Positions 1 to 10,301 are shown, counted from the stretch's first letter. The stretch: 39,011 nucleotides of DNA from Fidelibacterota bacterium (GCA_014381755.1 JACNLB010000133.1:1-39011); one strand, 5' to 3'. Notes: generated by a model not told the origin, from the letters alone. Made by a program: numbers and translations.

Positions 1-2810
1 ACAGGATTTCCTTCAGCATCGAGTAAGATCGGATCACCGAAACCCAATGATTTTAATCCATCAAGCTGTGTAGCTGCATCTCCCACAATCAAATAAATCA
101 TTTCGTCGGGGCGAATCAGTTTTTTCGCCAATGCATTATGGCTTTCCACTGTCATATCTCGAACGATTTCTTCTTGATCTTTGATATAATCATAGGGTAA
201 ATCGTATGTGGCAATTTTATCAATCATGCCTCGCAATGCGCCCAATGTTTCAAATTTCCGTGCGTTGGATTTCAATAAAACATTTTTGGTAAAACCCAAA
301 TCTTCTTCAGCAATGGGTTCAAGATATGCTGTCATGAGTTCTTTAAAAATAGTGACGGATTCTTCGGTTGTATTGGAACGTACTCCAGATGAAGCTGTGA
401 ATTTCCCCGGAAATTTTGAACCACTGAATCCGGTTCGTGCTCCATACGTAAAGCCCTTTTCCTCACGTAGAACCAAATTCACATTACCGCTGAAATTACC
501 GCCGAGTTTCATATTCATTACCGTGGCTGGGAAGTAATCTGGATCTGTTCGGGCTAATCCTAAATATCCAATACGTATTTCAGATTGTTTTGCATCGGGA
601 ACATCAACGAAATATACTTTTGCTGTTTTATCTGGGGAAGGCATTTCGTATTCGATGAAATTCACGTCTTTTATTTTCCATCTGTCTACCAAATCTTCAA
701 ATGCTCTTACAGCTACATTGCGATTTAAATCTCCCACAATACTCATGGAAACTAAATGAGCTGAAAAGTTGGTTGTATAATAATTTTTCAAATCATCCAG
801 TTCTATAGATTCCACTGATTCAACTGATCCGGATGTTGAATTTGCAAGAATATGATTGCCATAAATCAATTTATTATACACATTTGATGCGATGGACGAA
901 GGTACAGCAGAGCGGCGTTTTATTGATTCAGCCGTTTCTCTCTTGATACGATCAAATTCTGTTTCATCCCAGCGCGGTTCAAACAGGATTTCTTCAACCA
1001 AAGCAAGAGTCGCAAGAAAATTCCGTTTTAATGTTGTGACTTCAACTCCAATCGATTGTTTTCCGGTATACATATAAATGGATGAACCCAGAGCGTCTAT
1101 TGCTTCTTCAAGCTCAACGGGAGTTTTATTGGCTGTTCCTTCCATCATCATGTCAGTAATGAGGTTTGCAACACCAATTTTGTTCGGATTGTCCAATAAC
1201 ATTCCGCCATCAATTTGAATACCGAAATTGATTAAAGGCAGTTCACTGTGTTTTGAGCCATAAAGTGAAATTCCATTTTTATAATTATGTCTCCAGATTG
1301 TGGGCAAGTTCAAGCGAGGTTGGGGTCCCGTAGCCGGTTCAATTGATCTGTCGAATGTGGATGGAATTTTTGTGACTTCCATATCTCCGGTTCCCGCTTC
1401 TTTTGCTACATTTTTAACGATTACTTCTTCTTTAATGGGAAAGAGGTTTGATCCATCGGCAACTAATTCAACACTTCCTTTGGGTACAAAACTAGTCATC
1501 ACATAATGTTGACCTTTGATATATGTTTCATACACCCGGTTTATATCGTCCATATTTACATCCAGAACTTTTTGGAGTTCACTGGACATTGCATCAGGGG
1601 AGCCGAAGTATTCGTTATAATATGCCAGTTGAAATCCTTTACCCAATACTGAAGAAATTCCCCTGTAAAACCCGGTTTCATATTTTGCTTTAAGTCGAGC
1701 TAAATCTTCATCAGTAAAGCCATCACTTTCAAAACGGGCAAATGCTTCATGCACTGTTGCTTCAACATCCGTGAGATTAGTTGTAGGGAATCCATTAACA
1801 ACTATATAAAATATTCCTGCAATTTCCTGTGTGTAGCTGTAGGAATATAAATTCGGAGCCAGTTTTTTCTCTTCCACGATGACTTTATATAGCGGTGCTT
1901 TTTTCCCATCTCCCAAAAGTTGGCTCAATAATTCAAGTGCAGCCGAATCATCATGTTTGTTATCAACAGTGGGTAGCGCAATAGTTAGTCGAGGAGATTT
2001 TGCAAAATTGTCTTCGTGATATACTTTTTTTGTTTCGGTGAGCTTAATATGCATAGGCTTGGGATTTCCATTGTCAGGACCCGCTTTAATTTCACCGAAA
2101 TATTTTTCCACCAGTTTTTTCACATCTCGTTTATTTATATCACCTGCAATAACCATTGTTGCATTATTAGGTCCATACCATTTTTCGTAGAATTCCCGGA
2201 CGTCGTGCAATGTAGCATTTTGTAAATCTTCTAATTCACCGATCGTGGTCCAATTATATGGGTGACTCTCGGGATACATGTTTTTAATGATTACATAATC
2301 ATTATGTCCATATGGACGATTATCCACTCGTTGGCGTTTTTCATTTTGAACAACTTCCTGTTGGTTCTCAAAGGCAGGTTGAGTTACGGTTGAAAGCAGC
2401 CAACCCATTCGATCCGATTCCATCCATAAAACTGTTTCTAATGCATTTTTGGGTACAATTTCATAATATACAGTACCATCCTTATTGGTGCCGCCATTGA
2501 GCGTACCGCCCACATTTTGTATTTTTTTAAAAAATTGGTCCTGACCAATATGTTGTGATTCTTGAAACAGCATATGCTCAAACAAGTGGGCAAAGCCGGT
2601 CCGCCCCGGCGTTTCGCGATTTGATCCAACGTGATATTGAATTGCTACTCCTACAATAGGATCAGATTTATCCACGTGGAGGATGACCGTTAGTCCATTA
2701 TCGAGAGTATATTTATCATAATCGATAGTGAAGGGTGTTGCAGCATTTAAAACACAACCAAAAACAAAAATGGTTGATAAAATTCTGTTGAATATTGGTT
2801 TAGTATACAT
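1..2810 (-). CDS. Tandem M16 (pitrilysin/insulinase-type) zinc metallopeptidase, C-terminal end cut by window edge
   Basis: Translating the minus strand from the ATG at 2810 gives about 936 uninterrupted codons to the window edge. The inverted zinc motif HLFEH is at residues 75-79, and a downstream Glu near residue 157 (in EVVQNE) is the likely third zinc ligand. Two M16 modules in one chain make about 930-950 residues the normal family length, so only a few C-terminal residues should be missing. The second half has no HxxEH motif, as is usual for the inactive module. The N-terminus is a hydrophobic export signal (IFVFGCVLNA). The Cys could make it a lipoprotein, but Phe at -2 is atypical, so ordinary signal-peptide cleavage is equally likely. 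The start is supported by an AGGAG ribosome site 6 nt upstream. Family members degrade peptides in the periplasm or at the cell surface; the substrate cannot be told. The gene is divergent from lysS. Confidence 0.93.
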   Translation of the reverse strand, partial: MYTKPIFNRILSTIFVFGCVLNAATPFTIDYDKYTLDNGLTVILHVDKSDPIVGVAIQYHVGSNRETPGRTGFAHLFEHMLFQESQHIGQDQFFKKIQNVGGTLNGGTNKDGTVYYEIVPKNALETVLWMESDRMGWLLSTVTQPAFENQQEVVQNEKRQRVDNRPYGHNDYVIIKNMYPESHPYNWTTIGELEDLQNATLHDVREFYEKWYGPNNATMVIAGDINKRDVKKLVEKYFGEIKAGPDNGNPKPMHIKLTETKKVYHEDNFAKSPRLTIALPTVDNKHDDSAALELLSQLLGDGKKAPLYKVIVEEKKLAPNLYSYSYTQEIAGIFYIVVNGFPTTNLTDVEATVHEAFARFESDGFTDEDLARLKAKYETGFYRGISSVLGKGFQLAYYNEYFGSPDAMSSELQKVLDVNMDDINRVYETYIKGQHYVMTSFVPKGSVELVADGSNLFPIKEEVIVKNVAKEAGTGDMEVTKIPSTFDRSIEPATGPQPRLNLPTIWRHNYKNGISLYGSKHSELPLINFGIQIDGGMLLDNPNKIGVANLITDMMMEGTANKTPVELEEAIDALGSSIYMYTGKQSIGVEVTTLKRNFLATLALVEEILFEPRWDETEFDRIKRETAESIKRRSAVPSSIASNVYNKLIYGNHILANSTSGSVESVESIELDDLKNYYTTNFSAHLVSMSIVGDLNRNVAVRAFEDLVDRWKIKDVNFIEYEMPSPDKTAKVYFVDVPDAKQSEIRIGYLGLARTDPDYFPATVMNMKLGGNFSGNVNLVLREEKGFTYGARTGFSGSKFPGKFTASSGVRSNTTEESVTIFKELMTAYLEPIAEEDLGFTKNVLLKSNARKFETLGALRGMIDKIATYDLPYDYIKDQEEIVRDMTVESHNALAKKLIRPDEMIYLIVGDAATQLDGLKSLGFGDPILLDAEGNP

Positions 2811-3138
2811 TGAATTCTCCTGTTACCAAATTGATTTATTTTAATACAACAAACAGAAAATCTTGTTGTTCTTACTATGGACAAAAATTACGCTAAAAGG
2901 TTGTCCTAACATATGAATTTTAAAACACGCTCCGCTAAGTATAGAAGAAAATTCACCTTTACAAGGTGGGGAATGACAATCATGAATATACCAAATAACT
3001 TTTATCCCACCTTGTAAAGGTAATTACAGACAAAGTCAGAACTTCAAAATTTAATATTTACAATAGAATAAAAAAGAATCATTTAGGCTCTGCTGTCTAT
3101 CTAATTAAATTTAATACTTTAAAATAATAAGAAAATTC
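2811..3138. other. Divergent intergenic region between the M16 peptidase and lysS
   Basis: This 328-base gap must carry the start signals of both flanking genes. I see no credible ORF in it. It contains the inverted repeat listed separately (2955-3021) and AT-rich flanks. No convincing -35/-10 pair stands out for lysS, and the sequence before the lysS ATG has only a weak purine-rich ribosome site (AATAAGAAAA). Confidence 0.6.
2955..3021. repeat. Perfect 16-bp inverted repeat, REP/hairpin-like element
   Basis: ACCTTTACAAGGTGGG at 2955-2970 is repeated exactly in reverse complement at 3006-3021, separated by 35 bases. Each arm is itself nearly palindromic (ACCTT..AAGGT), so each can fold locally or pair with the other. 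No T-run follows, and the genes on both sides diverge from it, so a terminator role is unlikely. The design resembles dispersed REP-type palindromes in which two short hairpins face each other. Whether copies occur elsewhere in the genome cannot be seen here. Confidence 0.75.
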
Positions 3139-4632
3139 ATGTCTGACGATCAAAAAAGCCTAAATGAAATAATACGATTCCGTAAAGAAAAGCTGGATAC
3201 GCTCCGGGAGCGAGGTATAAATCCATATCCTCACAAATATAGCCCAACTCATACAAGTGAAAACATTCTTGAAAATTACGATGCGTTAGAGGAAAAAGAT
3301 GTTACTGTAGCCGGTCGAATAATGGCCTTACGCAAGATGGGTAAAGCATCCTTTTTTCATATTCAGGATATGGGCGGACGCATCCAAGTTTATATTAAAA
3401 GAGATGAAGTGGGTGAGGATGCTTACGCCAACTTTAAGAAAATGGATATGGGTGATATCGTTGGAGTCATGGGATTTCCGTTTACAACTAAAATGGGTGA
3501 AAAATCTATTCACGCAAAGGAATTCACCGTTTTAGCAAAAAGCATTCGCCCTTTACCGGTTGTAAAGGAAAAGGACGGTGAAACATTTGATGCCTTCGAA
3601 GATAAGGAATTACGCTATCGCAACCGCCATTTGGATCTCATCGTTAATCCCGAAGTAAAAAATGTATTTGTTAAACGAGCAAAAATTATTTCTACCATAC
3701 GTCAATATTTAGATAATCTTGAATTTTTGGAAGTGGAAACACCTGTTCTCCAGCCCTTGTACGGCGGCGCGAATGCCCGTCCGTTTACGACACATCATAA
3801 TGCGTTGGATCAGAAGCTATACTTGCGTATTGCCGATGAATTATATTTAAAGCGATTGATTGTGGGCGGTATTGACCGAGTGTATGAATTATCAAAGGAT
3901 TTCCGTAATGAAGGGATGGACAAGAATCATAATCCTGAATTTACTATGCTGGAATTTTATTGGGTCTATGCAGATAATGAAGATAATATGGAATTGGTGG
4001 AAGATATGATTCGAAAAACGGCCGAAGCTGTGGATACCACAAACGTTACTTGGCATGGAAATGAAATTGATCTGTCCAAACCATTTGCTCGTAAACCGTT
4101 ATTGGATTTATTAAAAGATGCGACAGGTCAGGATTTGGGTTCTGCATCGGAAGAAGAAATGAAAAAGATTTGCAAAGTTCATAATATCGATGTGGAAGAC
4201 ATTGCCAACTATGGACAAATGTTAGATGAACTTATGTGTGAATTGGTAGAGCCAAAATTGATTCAACCCACATTCGTTACCGATTATCCTAAAGCAATTT
4301 CGCCATTAGCTAAAGCACATCGCAATGGTGATCCCAATTTGGTTGAGCGCTATGAATTGTTTATTGGCGGTGCAGAATTTGCTAATTCATTTACAGAACT
4401 GAATGACCCAATTGATCAGCGAGAACGCCTGGAATCACAAGCCAAATTGCGTGAGCAAGGTGATGAAGAAGCACAGCCGGTGGATGAGAATTTCATTCAG
4501 GCAATGGAATGTGGAATGCCGCCAACAGGCGGAGTCGGTTTGGGGATCGATCGCCTCACCATGCTTCTTACCGAGCAGAATACCATCAAAGATGTAATTC
4601 TGTTCCCCGCCATGCGGACTGTCGATGAATGA
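3139..4632 (+). CDS. lysS: Lysyl-tRNA synthetase, class II
   Basis: This enzyme attaches lysine to tRNA-Lys in the cytoplasm. The 497-residue length is normal for LysS. An OB-fold anticodon-binding domain occupies roughly residues 55-150. The class II catalytic core follows, with motif 2 around residue 255 (FRNEGMDKNHNPEFTMLE) and motif 3 near 465-477 (GVGLGIDRLTMLL). The intact N-terminal OB domain separates it from the shorter paralogue EpmA, which modifies EF-P. The stop overlaps the start of the lolC-like gene by 4 nt (ATGA), making it the first gene of an apparent lysS-lolC-lolE-lolD operon. No partner gene suggests a special role. Confidence 0.98.
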   Translation: MSDDQKSLNEIIRFRKEKLDTLRERGINPYPHKYSPTHTSENILENYDALEEKDVTVAGRIMALRKMGKASFFHIQDMGGRIQVYIKRDEVGEDAYANFKKMDMGDIVGVMGFPFTTKMGEKSIHAKEFTVLAKSIRPLPVVKEKDGETFDAFEDKELRYRNRHLDLIVNPEVKNVFVKRAKIISTIRQYLDNLEFLEVETPVLQPLYGGANARPFTTHHNALDQKLYLRIADELYLKRLIVGGIDRVYELSKDFRNEGMDKNHNPEFTMLEFYWVYADNEDNMELVEDMIRKTAEAVDTTNVTWHGNEIDLSKPFARKPLLDLLKDATGQDLGSASEEEMKKICKVHNIDVEDIANYGQMLDELMCELVEPKLIQPTFVTDYPKAISPLAKAHRNGDPNLVERYELFIGGAEFANSFTELNDPIDQRERLESQAKLREQGDEEAQPVDENFIQAMECGMPPTGGVGLGIDRLTMLLTEQNTIKDVILFPAMRTVDE

Positions 4633-5834
4633 AGACAGCTTTTCGCATTGCTTCTCGTCATTTAGGATTTAAACACCAGGGTAGTTTTACGTCGTTTGCC
4701 AGCATTGCAGCCATGGTTGGGTTGGGGTTAGGTGTATGCGCTTTAGTTTTAACCTCATCTGTTCTGAATGGATTTGAAGAAACCATTTCCAGTAAAATCG
4801 CCGGTTTTGATGGTCATATTCGTGTTCAGCATTTCTTATTTAAACCGGTCACTTCCTATAAAACCAAATTAGACAGTATTCTGACTGCAAGCGATGCTTC
4901 CTTTTCGACTGTAGCCTATATTCAGGAAGCAGCCATGGTTCGCAAAGGTCGCAATGCAGAAGGGATATTGATTATAGGTCATGATGATGACGCATTACCG
5001 AAAAGTATCAATCAAATGATGCGTAAAGGATCTGCCACCTTGCAGAAAGGCAATATAATAATTGGTAACGATCTTGCCGCAGCTCTTAAGGTTAACGTCG
5101 GAGATAAACTCGTTTTAGTCGATATGAAATCCATGGTATCAATTTCTTCCGGCCAACGAATGAAACAGGCAACGGTGAGTGGAATTTATAAATCCGGATT
5201 ACAGGAATACGACAAATCAGTCGTCTATATGCCAATTGCTGATGCTCAAACTTTATTTCAATACGGCGAAAAAGTATCGGGATATACCATCAATCTAAAA
5301 GATGGAAAACGAGCGGGAGTTTTAGCAGCGACCATAGAGGAATCGCTGGGATATCCAAATTATGCTATAACGTGGAAAGAAAAACACCGTACGCTGTTTA
5401 ACTGGTTAAATCTACAGAAATGGCCCATTCTAATCATATTCGGAATGATTGCATTGGTGGGTGTGGTCAATATTATTTCCGCTCTGACCATGATTGTATT
5501 GGAAAAAATACGATCCATCGGAACACTCATATCCATGGGAATGAACAAAAAAACAATTCGAAGAATATTTCTGATTAAAGGAATTTATATTGGTGTAATG
5601 GGCTCATTGGGTGGTTTAGGTTTAGCTTTAATTTTGGCCGGAATACAGATTTGGTTCAAACCGCTTTCCATCGCAGAAGATATTTATTTTATGAGTCACG
5701 TTCCAATCTTATTTGACTGGACTATCATAGGGCTCATAATTCTGTGCAGTTTCCTTAGCTCTCTTTTAGCGGCGCTGTGGCCAACTCATCGAGCATCATC
5801 CGTTGAACCTGCTGTTGCATTGAGGTACGAATGA
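4629..5834 (+). CDS. lolC: LolC/LolE-family lipoprotein-release permease, first copy
   Basis: This is an inner-membrane permease subunit of the LolCDE ABC transporter, which extracts mature lipoproteins from the inner membrane and hands them to LolA. The 401 residues show the family layout: one N-terminal membrane segment (about 22-47), a large periplasmic MacB-PCD-like domain, then three C-terminal segments (about 264-291, 318-343, 366-386) forming an FtsX domain. The conserved cytoplasmic stretch EKIRSIGTLISMGM follows the second segment. It overlaps lysS and the second permease by 4 nt on either side. LolC and LolE are homologues that I cannot tell apart from sequence alone, so the symbol is assigned by gene order. 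The ATPase is two genes downstream. Confidence 0.9.
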   Translation: MKTAFRIASRHLGFKHQGSFTSFASIAAMVGLGLGVCALVLTSSVLNGFEETISSKIAGFDGHIRVQHFLFKPVTSYKTKLDSILTASDASFSTVAYIQEAAMVRKGRNAEGILIIGHDDDALPKSINQMMRKGSATLQKGNIIIGNDLAAALKVNVGDKLVLVDMKSMVSISSGQRMKQATVSGIYKSGLQEYDKSVVYMPIADAQTLFQYGEKVSGYTINLKDGKRAGVLAATIEESLGYPNYAITWKEKHRTLFNWLNLQKWPILIIFGMIALVGVVNIISALTMIVLEKIRSIGTLISMGMNKKTIRRIFLIKGIYIGVMGSLGGLGLALILAGIQIWFKPLSIAEDIYFMSHVPILFDWTIIGLIILCSFLSSLLAALWPTHRASSVEPAVALRYE

Positions 5835-7033
5835 AATTTGCTTTTACCATAGCGCGCCGATTTATGCTGGGCGGGAAAGGTGCAGGGCCTAGTCAATTAA
5901 CGGGCTGGATTTCCATCATTGGTTTAGCCACAGGTACATTCGCTCTCATTATTATACTCGCCATTTTGAATGGATTTGAAGAACGGGTCACAGGCAGAGT
6001 GGTCGGATTCGAAGGAGATTTGCGAATCACATCCATGGACGATGATGTAAATTTAACAAACATTTTGGATGCAGTTATCAGGGATCAGCATGTGGTTGAT
6101 GCGCTACAATACCAAGAACGCAAAGGACTAATTTCATCATCCAGCCAGGATCAGCGATTGGTCACTTTTAAGGCAATTCCTATTGACCGATTTAAGGAAT
6201 TTTACGATATTAGAATTGATGAATCTAAAGAAAAACCGGATGATCGATCTGTCTTTGTGGGACAAGTATTAGCCCGAAGGCTGAATGTTGGTGTGGGTGA
6301 TGAAATCAATCTCATGAGCCCTATTGATCATAGCGGCAATGTAGGTTTGCCAAGAAGATTTTCCGGTACAATTGCCGGAATTTTTCACGCTGAAGTTTTG
6401 GATGTGGATGACAGGGTTCTTTTTCTTCCATTACAATTAGGTGAAAAATTATTTACACGAAAAAAAGGGGTAGATGGTATCGATGTTCGACTACAGGATT
6501 CAGAAAAAGCGGACGAATTGAAACGGTACTTTCGACGCATATTACCGGGAGGAATTTCCATTAAAAGCTGGGCGGATCTGAATGCAAGTCTATTCAATGC
6601 CATGCGCATGGAGCGGATAGGAACCATGGCTGTATTGAGTCTGATTGTACTGGTAGCGTGCTTTAACCTAATGTCAACTCTTGTATTGGTCACCTATCAA
6701 AAGATCAGGGAAATTGGCATTTTAAGAACACTTGGAACAACAGCTCGCAGAATTCAAAGCATCATTTTAATTCAAGGCATCATGATCGGCGGCATTGGCG
6801 CCGTAGTGGGTATTATTGCCAGTTTATTATTAGTCGCTGCCCAAAATCAATTTGGTTTATTTCCATTGCCGGAAGAAATCTATTTTATTGATAAATTGCC
6901 CATGGTTTTCAAGACAGTTGATTTAATGGTAGTGGTATGTATTTCATTTGTGTTTATTATTATTTCGTCTGCAGTGGCGTCAGGTCGCACACTTAAAATC
7001 AACCCAAAAGAAGCAGTCTATTTAGAAAAATGA
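5831..7033 (+). CDS. lolE: LolC/LolE-family lipoprotein-release permease, second copy
   Basis: This is the second permease subunit (400 residues), with the same topology as its upstream neighbour: membrane segment at about 25-46, periplasmic domain, and three segments from about 265, 315 and 365. The shared N-terminal LNGFEE motif and the YQKIREIGILRTLG coupling stretch mark it as a paralogue of the upstream gene. Having two different permeases plus LolD is the classical heteromeric LolCDE arrangement. Species with a single permease (LolF type) would show only one gene. It overlaps both neighbours by 4 nt, implying translational coupling. The C/E assignment is by order only. Confidence 0.9.
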   Translation: MKFAFTIARRFMLGGKGAGPSQLTGWISIIGLATGTFALIIILAILNGFEERVTGRVVGFEGDLRITSMDDDVNLTNILDAVIRDQHVVDALQYQERKGLISSSSQDQRLVTFKAIPIDRFKEFYDIRIDESKEKPDDRSVFVGQVLARRLNVGVGDEINLMSPIDHSGNVGLPRRFSGTIAGIFHAEVLDVDDRVLFLPLQLGEKLFTRKKGVDGIDVRLQDSEKADELKRYFRRILPGGISIKSWADLNASLFNAMRMERIGTMAVLSLIVLVACFNLMSTLVLVTYQKIREIGILRTLGTTARRIQSIILIQGIMIGGIGAVVGIIASLLLVAAQNQFGLFPLPEEIYFIDKLPMVFKTVDLMVVVCISFVFIIISSAVASGRTLKINPKEAVYLEK

Positions 7034-7707
7034 TCTTAATCGCACATAACATAAGCAAATCCTACTATAATGGTGAAAAGGAATTACGTGTTCTAAAAAA
7101 TATTAATTTAGAACTGCAGAAAGGTGAGATTATCACCATCATGGGACAATCGGGCGCAGGTAAAACCACATTATTGAATATTTTGGGAACGCTTGATCAG
7201 CCCGATAATGGCTCCATATCCATTTGTGGACAGGATATCAGTGGGCAGACAGAAGATGATCTTTCGGAATTACGTAATAAGCATCTTGGGTTTGTATTTC
7301 AATTCCATCATTTACTTCCTGAATTCACCGCCATGGAAAATGTGTTAATGCCTGCATTGATTTCCGGGAATGAAAGTGAAGTCAAAGAGCGAGCGAATGA
7401 ATTATTTGACTATGTGGGTATGAATGAGCGTAAAACCCATTATCCAGCTCAACTATCCGGCGGTGAGCGTTTAAGAGTGGCTGTATTGCGGGCGTTGATT
7501 TTAAATCCGGATGTTGTATTAGCCGATGAACCTACCGGGAATTTAGATGTTGATAACGCTGATCGCTTATTAACCCTGTTCCGGAAAATCAATAATGATT
7601 ATAATCAGGCGTTTGTTATTACGACACATAATCCCAGTGTTGCTGAAATAGGTAAACGACGATTTATTTTAGAAAATGAAACATTAAATCCTATAGATAG
7701 TATTTGA
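7030..7707 (+). CDS. lolD: LolD-type ABC ATPase of the lipoprotein-release system
   Basis: This cytoplasmic ATPase powers lipoprotein extraction by the two adjacent permeases. The 225 residues carry Walker A (GQSGAGKTT, about residue 39), a Q-loop (FVFQFHHLLPEFTAMENVLMP), the ABC signature LSGGE near 143, and Walker B with the catalytic Glu (VVLADEPTGNLD, about 162-173). The His switch is ITTHN. The FQFHHLLPEFTAMENV stretch is characteristic of the LolD/MacB subfamily. The signature continues with RLRVA instead of the common QQRVA, a mild variation. It overlaps the second permease by 4 nt and ends 33 nt before clpC. Confidence 0.95.
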   Translation: MILIAHNISKSYYNGEKELRVLKNINLELQKGEIITIMGQSGAGKTTLLNILGTLDQPDNGSISICGQDISGQTEDDLSELRNKHLGFVFQFHHLLPEFTAMENVLMPALISGNESEVKERANELFDYVGMNERKTHYPAQLSGGERLRVAVLRALILNPDVVLADEPTGNLDVDNADRLLTLFRKINNDYNQAFVITTHNPSVAEIGKRRFILENETLNPIDSI

Positions 7708-7740
7708 ATGTGAAACAGTACTGCTTAATTTAAGATACCC

Positions 7741-10245
7741 ATGAAAGAGAATTTTTCAAAGAGAGTCCAATTGATTATGAAGCATGCCAAGGAGGAAGCC
7801 GTACGCCTTGGGCATAGTTATGTGGGCTCAGAACATTTATTGCTGGGTTTAATTCGCCTCGAAGCTGGGCTGGGAGTGAAGATACTGGATATTTATGATA
7901 TTGATTTTGCTGATATGCGAGCCATGATTGAGGATATGATTAAATCATCCGGCGGAACCATGACACTTGGACATCTGCCGCTCACTCGCAGGGCCGAACG
8001 CATTTTACGAAATGCCTACAATGAAGCTGCTGCACTGGGTGCATCCGTTGCTGATGACGAGCATTTATTATTGGCTATGCTAAAAGAAACCGAAGGCATC
8101 GCTTATGAAGTCTTGAATTCCTATAACCTCGATTATGACGGCGTTTTAGAATTGCTGCATGATGATGCTACGGATGAAAAAGAAGAAGATGATGAATCAT
8201 TGCCTATAATTAAAAAAGAGAAAAGCAGTAAAAAGTCTAAAACACCTGCTTTAGATCATTTTTCACGTGACATTACTGTATTAGCAAGAAAAGGGAAATT
8301 AGATCCAGTCATTGGCCGTAAGGGTGAAATCGAACGTGTTGCTCAAATTTTAACACGGCGTAAAAAGAATAATCCAGTTTTAATTGGTGAACCGGGAGTC
8401 GGTAAAACAGCTATCATCGAAGGATTGGCAATTCGTATCAATGAGAAATCCGTTCCCAGGTTATTACACAATAAACGCATTTTATCTCTGGACCTTGCAT
8501 CCATTGTGGCCGGGACCAAATATCGTGGTCAATTTGAAGAACGAATGAAGACCATTATGGTCGAATTGGAAAATACGGATAACCTGATTTTATTTATTGA
8601 TGAGTTACATACATTGGTGGGAGCCGGTGGTGCTTCGGGTTCGCTGGATGCATCTAATATGTTTAAACCTGCTCTAGCTCGTGGAGATATTCATTGTATC
8701 GGCGCTACAACCTTGGATGAGTTTCGGAAGCATATAGAAAAAGATGGTGCATTGGAACGCCGCTTCCAGAAAATAATGGTAAATCCCCCAAGTCAGGATG
8801 AAACGATTGAAATTTTAAATGGGCTTAAAGAAGCATACGAAGGCCATCATAATGTTCGATACGATGAAAGTGCAATAGATGCCTGTGTATATTTGTCAGA
8901 CCGATACATAACAGATAAATATTTGCCGGATAAGGCAATTGATATTATGGATGAAGCCGGTTCCAGAGCTCATCTGCATAATGTTAGCGTTCCTCAGGAA
9001 ATTTTAGATATGGAAAAAGAAATTGATGAAATCAGAACGAGAAAAGAAGACGTTGTTGCAGCCCAAAAATTTGAGAAAGCAGCCAAATATCGCGACACAG
9101 AACAGAAACTGATAGTAAAATTATCGAAAGCTCAAAAGGAATGGCAAGAACAAGAACATTCCAAACCTGAATTAATTTCCGAAGATACCATTGCGGATGT
9201 AGTTGCACTAGTTTCAGGAATCCCGGTGAACAAAGTTGCAGAGTCTGAAACGAATAAACTTCTCAAAATGGAAGATACACTGAAAAAGAATATTATTGGT
9301 CAGGAACAAGCCATTAATAGTATTGCCAAGTCTATTCAACGTGCCCGAGCGGGATTAAAAAATCCAAATCGCCCCATAGGTGTCTTTCTGTTTTTAGGAC
9401 CAACGGGCGTTGGTAAAACAGAGTTAGCAAAAGTTTTGGCGAATTATTTATTTAGCAATACCGGATCCCTTATAAAAATTGATATGTCCGAATTTGGGGA
9501 ACGATTTTCTGTCTCCCGCCTGATTGGAGCACCTCCGGGATATGTGGGATATGAAGAAGGGGGCGAATTGACAGAAAAAGTAAGACGCAATCCTTACTCA
9601 GTTATACTTTTTGACGAGATGGAAAAAGCCCATCCCGATGTATTTAACCTATTATTGCAACTCTATGATGAAGGTGTATTGACAGATGGTTTGAGCCGTA
9701 AAGTTGATTTCAAAAATACGATTATTATAATGACATCCAATGTAGGAACAAAAGAAATTTTAAAAGGGAGTTCACTGGGCTTTGTTAAACAGTCTACTGA
9801 AAAATCTTATGAAGCAATGAGGGATAAACTTTTAGAAAAAGTTAAAACAACTTTCAGTCCTGAATTTTTAAACAGGCTGGATGAAACGATAGTATTTCAT
9901 TCATTGGCTGAAGAACATGTTTTAAATATTATCGATCTACAATTAGAAGATCTTCATAACAATCTGAAGCGTAAAGGGATGAAAGTTAAATTAACGAAAT
10001 CAGCTGTAAAATTACTTCTTAAAAAAGGATATAACCCTGAATACGGTGCCCGCCATTTACGCAGGCAAATTCAGAATAGCCTGGAAGATCCCATCGCTGA
10101 AATGCTCTTGGAAGAAAAATTTGTTACAGGTGACACTATAAAAGTGAATGCAAAAAAAGGTGAATTTTTTTATATAAAAGCACCTGTTAAAAAAACGAAA
10201 TCTAAAAAATCGACACCCTCCGTCGATTCGACCGAAGAAGTTTAA
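7741..10245 (+). CDS. clpC: ClpC-type AAA+ unfoldase, ATPase subunit of Clp protease
   Basis: This is a hexameric unfoldase that feeds damaged or tagged proteins to ClpP. The 834 residues show all ClpC parts in order. A double Clp-N repeat covers about 1-150. The first AAA+ domain has Walker A GEPGVGKT near 216 and Walker B LILFIDE near 282. A UVR-type coiled-coil middle segment lies near 440 ([11 protein letters not shown]), and the second AAA+ domain has Walker A GPTGVGKT near 553 and [11 protein letters not shown] near 622. The UVR segment separates ClpC from ClpA and ClpB. LGF near 679 fits the ClpP-docking tripeptide. There is no clpP, mcsA or ctsR in the window. No strong ribosome site precedes the ATG, so it may be read from the lolD transcript. 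The C-terminus is Lys/Ser/Thr-rich. Confidence 0.97.
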   Translation: MKENFSKRVQLIMKHAKEEAVRLGHSYVGSEHLLLGLIRLEAGLGVKILDIYDIDFADMRAMIEDMIKSSGGTMTLGHLPLTRRAERILRNAYNEAAALGASVADDEHLLLAMLKETEGIAYEVLNSYNLDYDGVLELLHDDATDEKEEDDESLPIIKKEKSSKKSKTPALDHFSRDITVLARKGKLDPVIGRKGEIERVAQILTRRKKNNPVLIGEPGVGKTAIIEGLAIRINEKSVPRLLHNKRILSLDLASIVAGTKYRGQFEERMKTIMVELENTDNLILFIDELHTLVGAGGASGSLDASNMFKPALARGDIHCIGATTLDEFRKHIEKDGALERRFQKIMVNPPSQDETIEILNGLKEAYEGHHNVRYDESAIDACVYLSDRYITDKYLPDKAIDIMDEAGSRAHLHNVSVPQEILDMEKEIDEIRTRKEDVVAAQKFEKAAKYRDTEQKLIVKLSKAQKEWQEQEHSKPELISEDTIADVVALVSGIPVNKVAESETNKLLKMEDTLKKNIIGQEQAINSIAKSIQRARAGLKNPNRPIGVFLFLGPTGVGKTELAKVLANYLFSNTGSLIKIDMSEFGERFSVSRLIGAPPGYVGYEEGGELTEKVRRNPYSVILFDEMEKAHPDVFNLLLQLYDEGVLTDGLSRKVDFKNTIIIMTSNVGTKEILKGSSLGFVKQSTEKSYEAMRDKLLEKVKTTFSPEFLNRLDETIVFHSLAEEHVLNIIDLQLEDLHNNLKRKGMKVKLTKSAVKLLLKKGYNPEYGARHLRRQIQNSLEDPIAEMLLEEKFVTGDTIKVNAKKGEFFYIKAPVKKTKSKKSTPSVDSTEEV

Positions 10246-10259
10246 TTTACCCAAATATC

Positions 10260-10301
10260 TGCCATATAGGGCGATAATAAGCAGTATTATTGCCATATAG
10301 G
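10260..10301. promoter_or_regulatory. Direct repeats flanking a dyad between clpC and dnaK (putative operator)
   Basis: TGCCATATAGG occurs at 10260-10270 and again at 10291-10301, 31 bp apart, which is close to three helical turns. Between them lies a perfect dyad, ATAATA-agcag-TATTAT (10274-10290). A TATAAT hexamer follows at 10319-10324. The same 10-mer TGCCATATAG recurs once more in the window, upstream of miaA. There is no CIRCE element (TTAGCACTC-N9-GAGTGCTAA), so HrcA control of dnaK is not indicated. The regulator is unknown; a regulatory role is inferred from spacing and placement. Confidence 0.5.

Noticed and set aside
3139-4632. EpmA-type (EF-P lysyl-modifying) synthetase instead of LysS
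   Set aside because: The N-terminal anticodon-binding OB domain is present and the length is that of LysS; EpmA lacks this domain.
10057-10296. Antisense ORF over the clpC 3' end (and many similar antisense or out-of-frame ORFs in the window)
   Set aside because: They lie opposite or inside strongly supported genes, have skewed composition typical of shadow frames, and show no recognisable domains.
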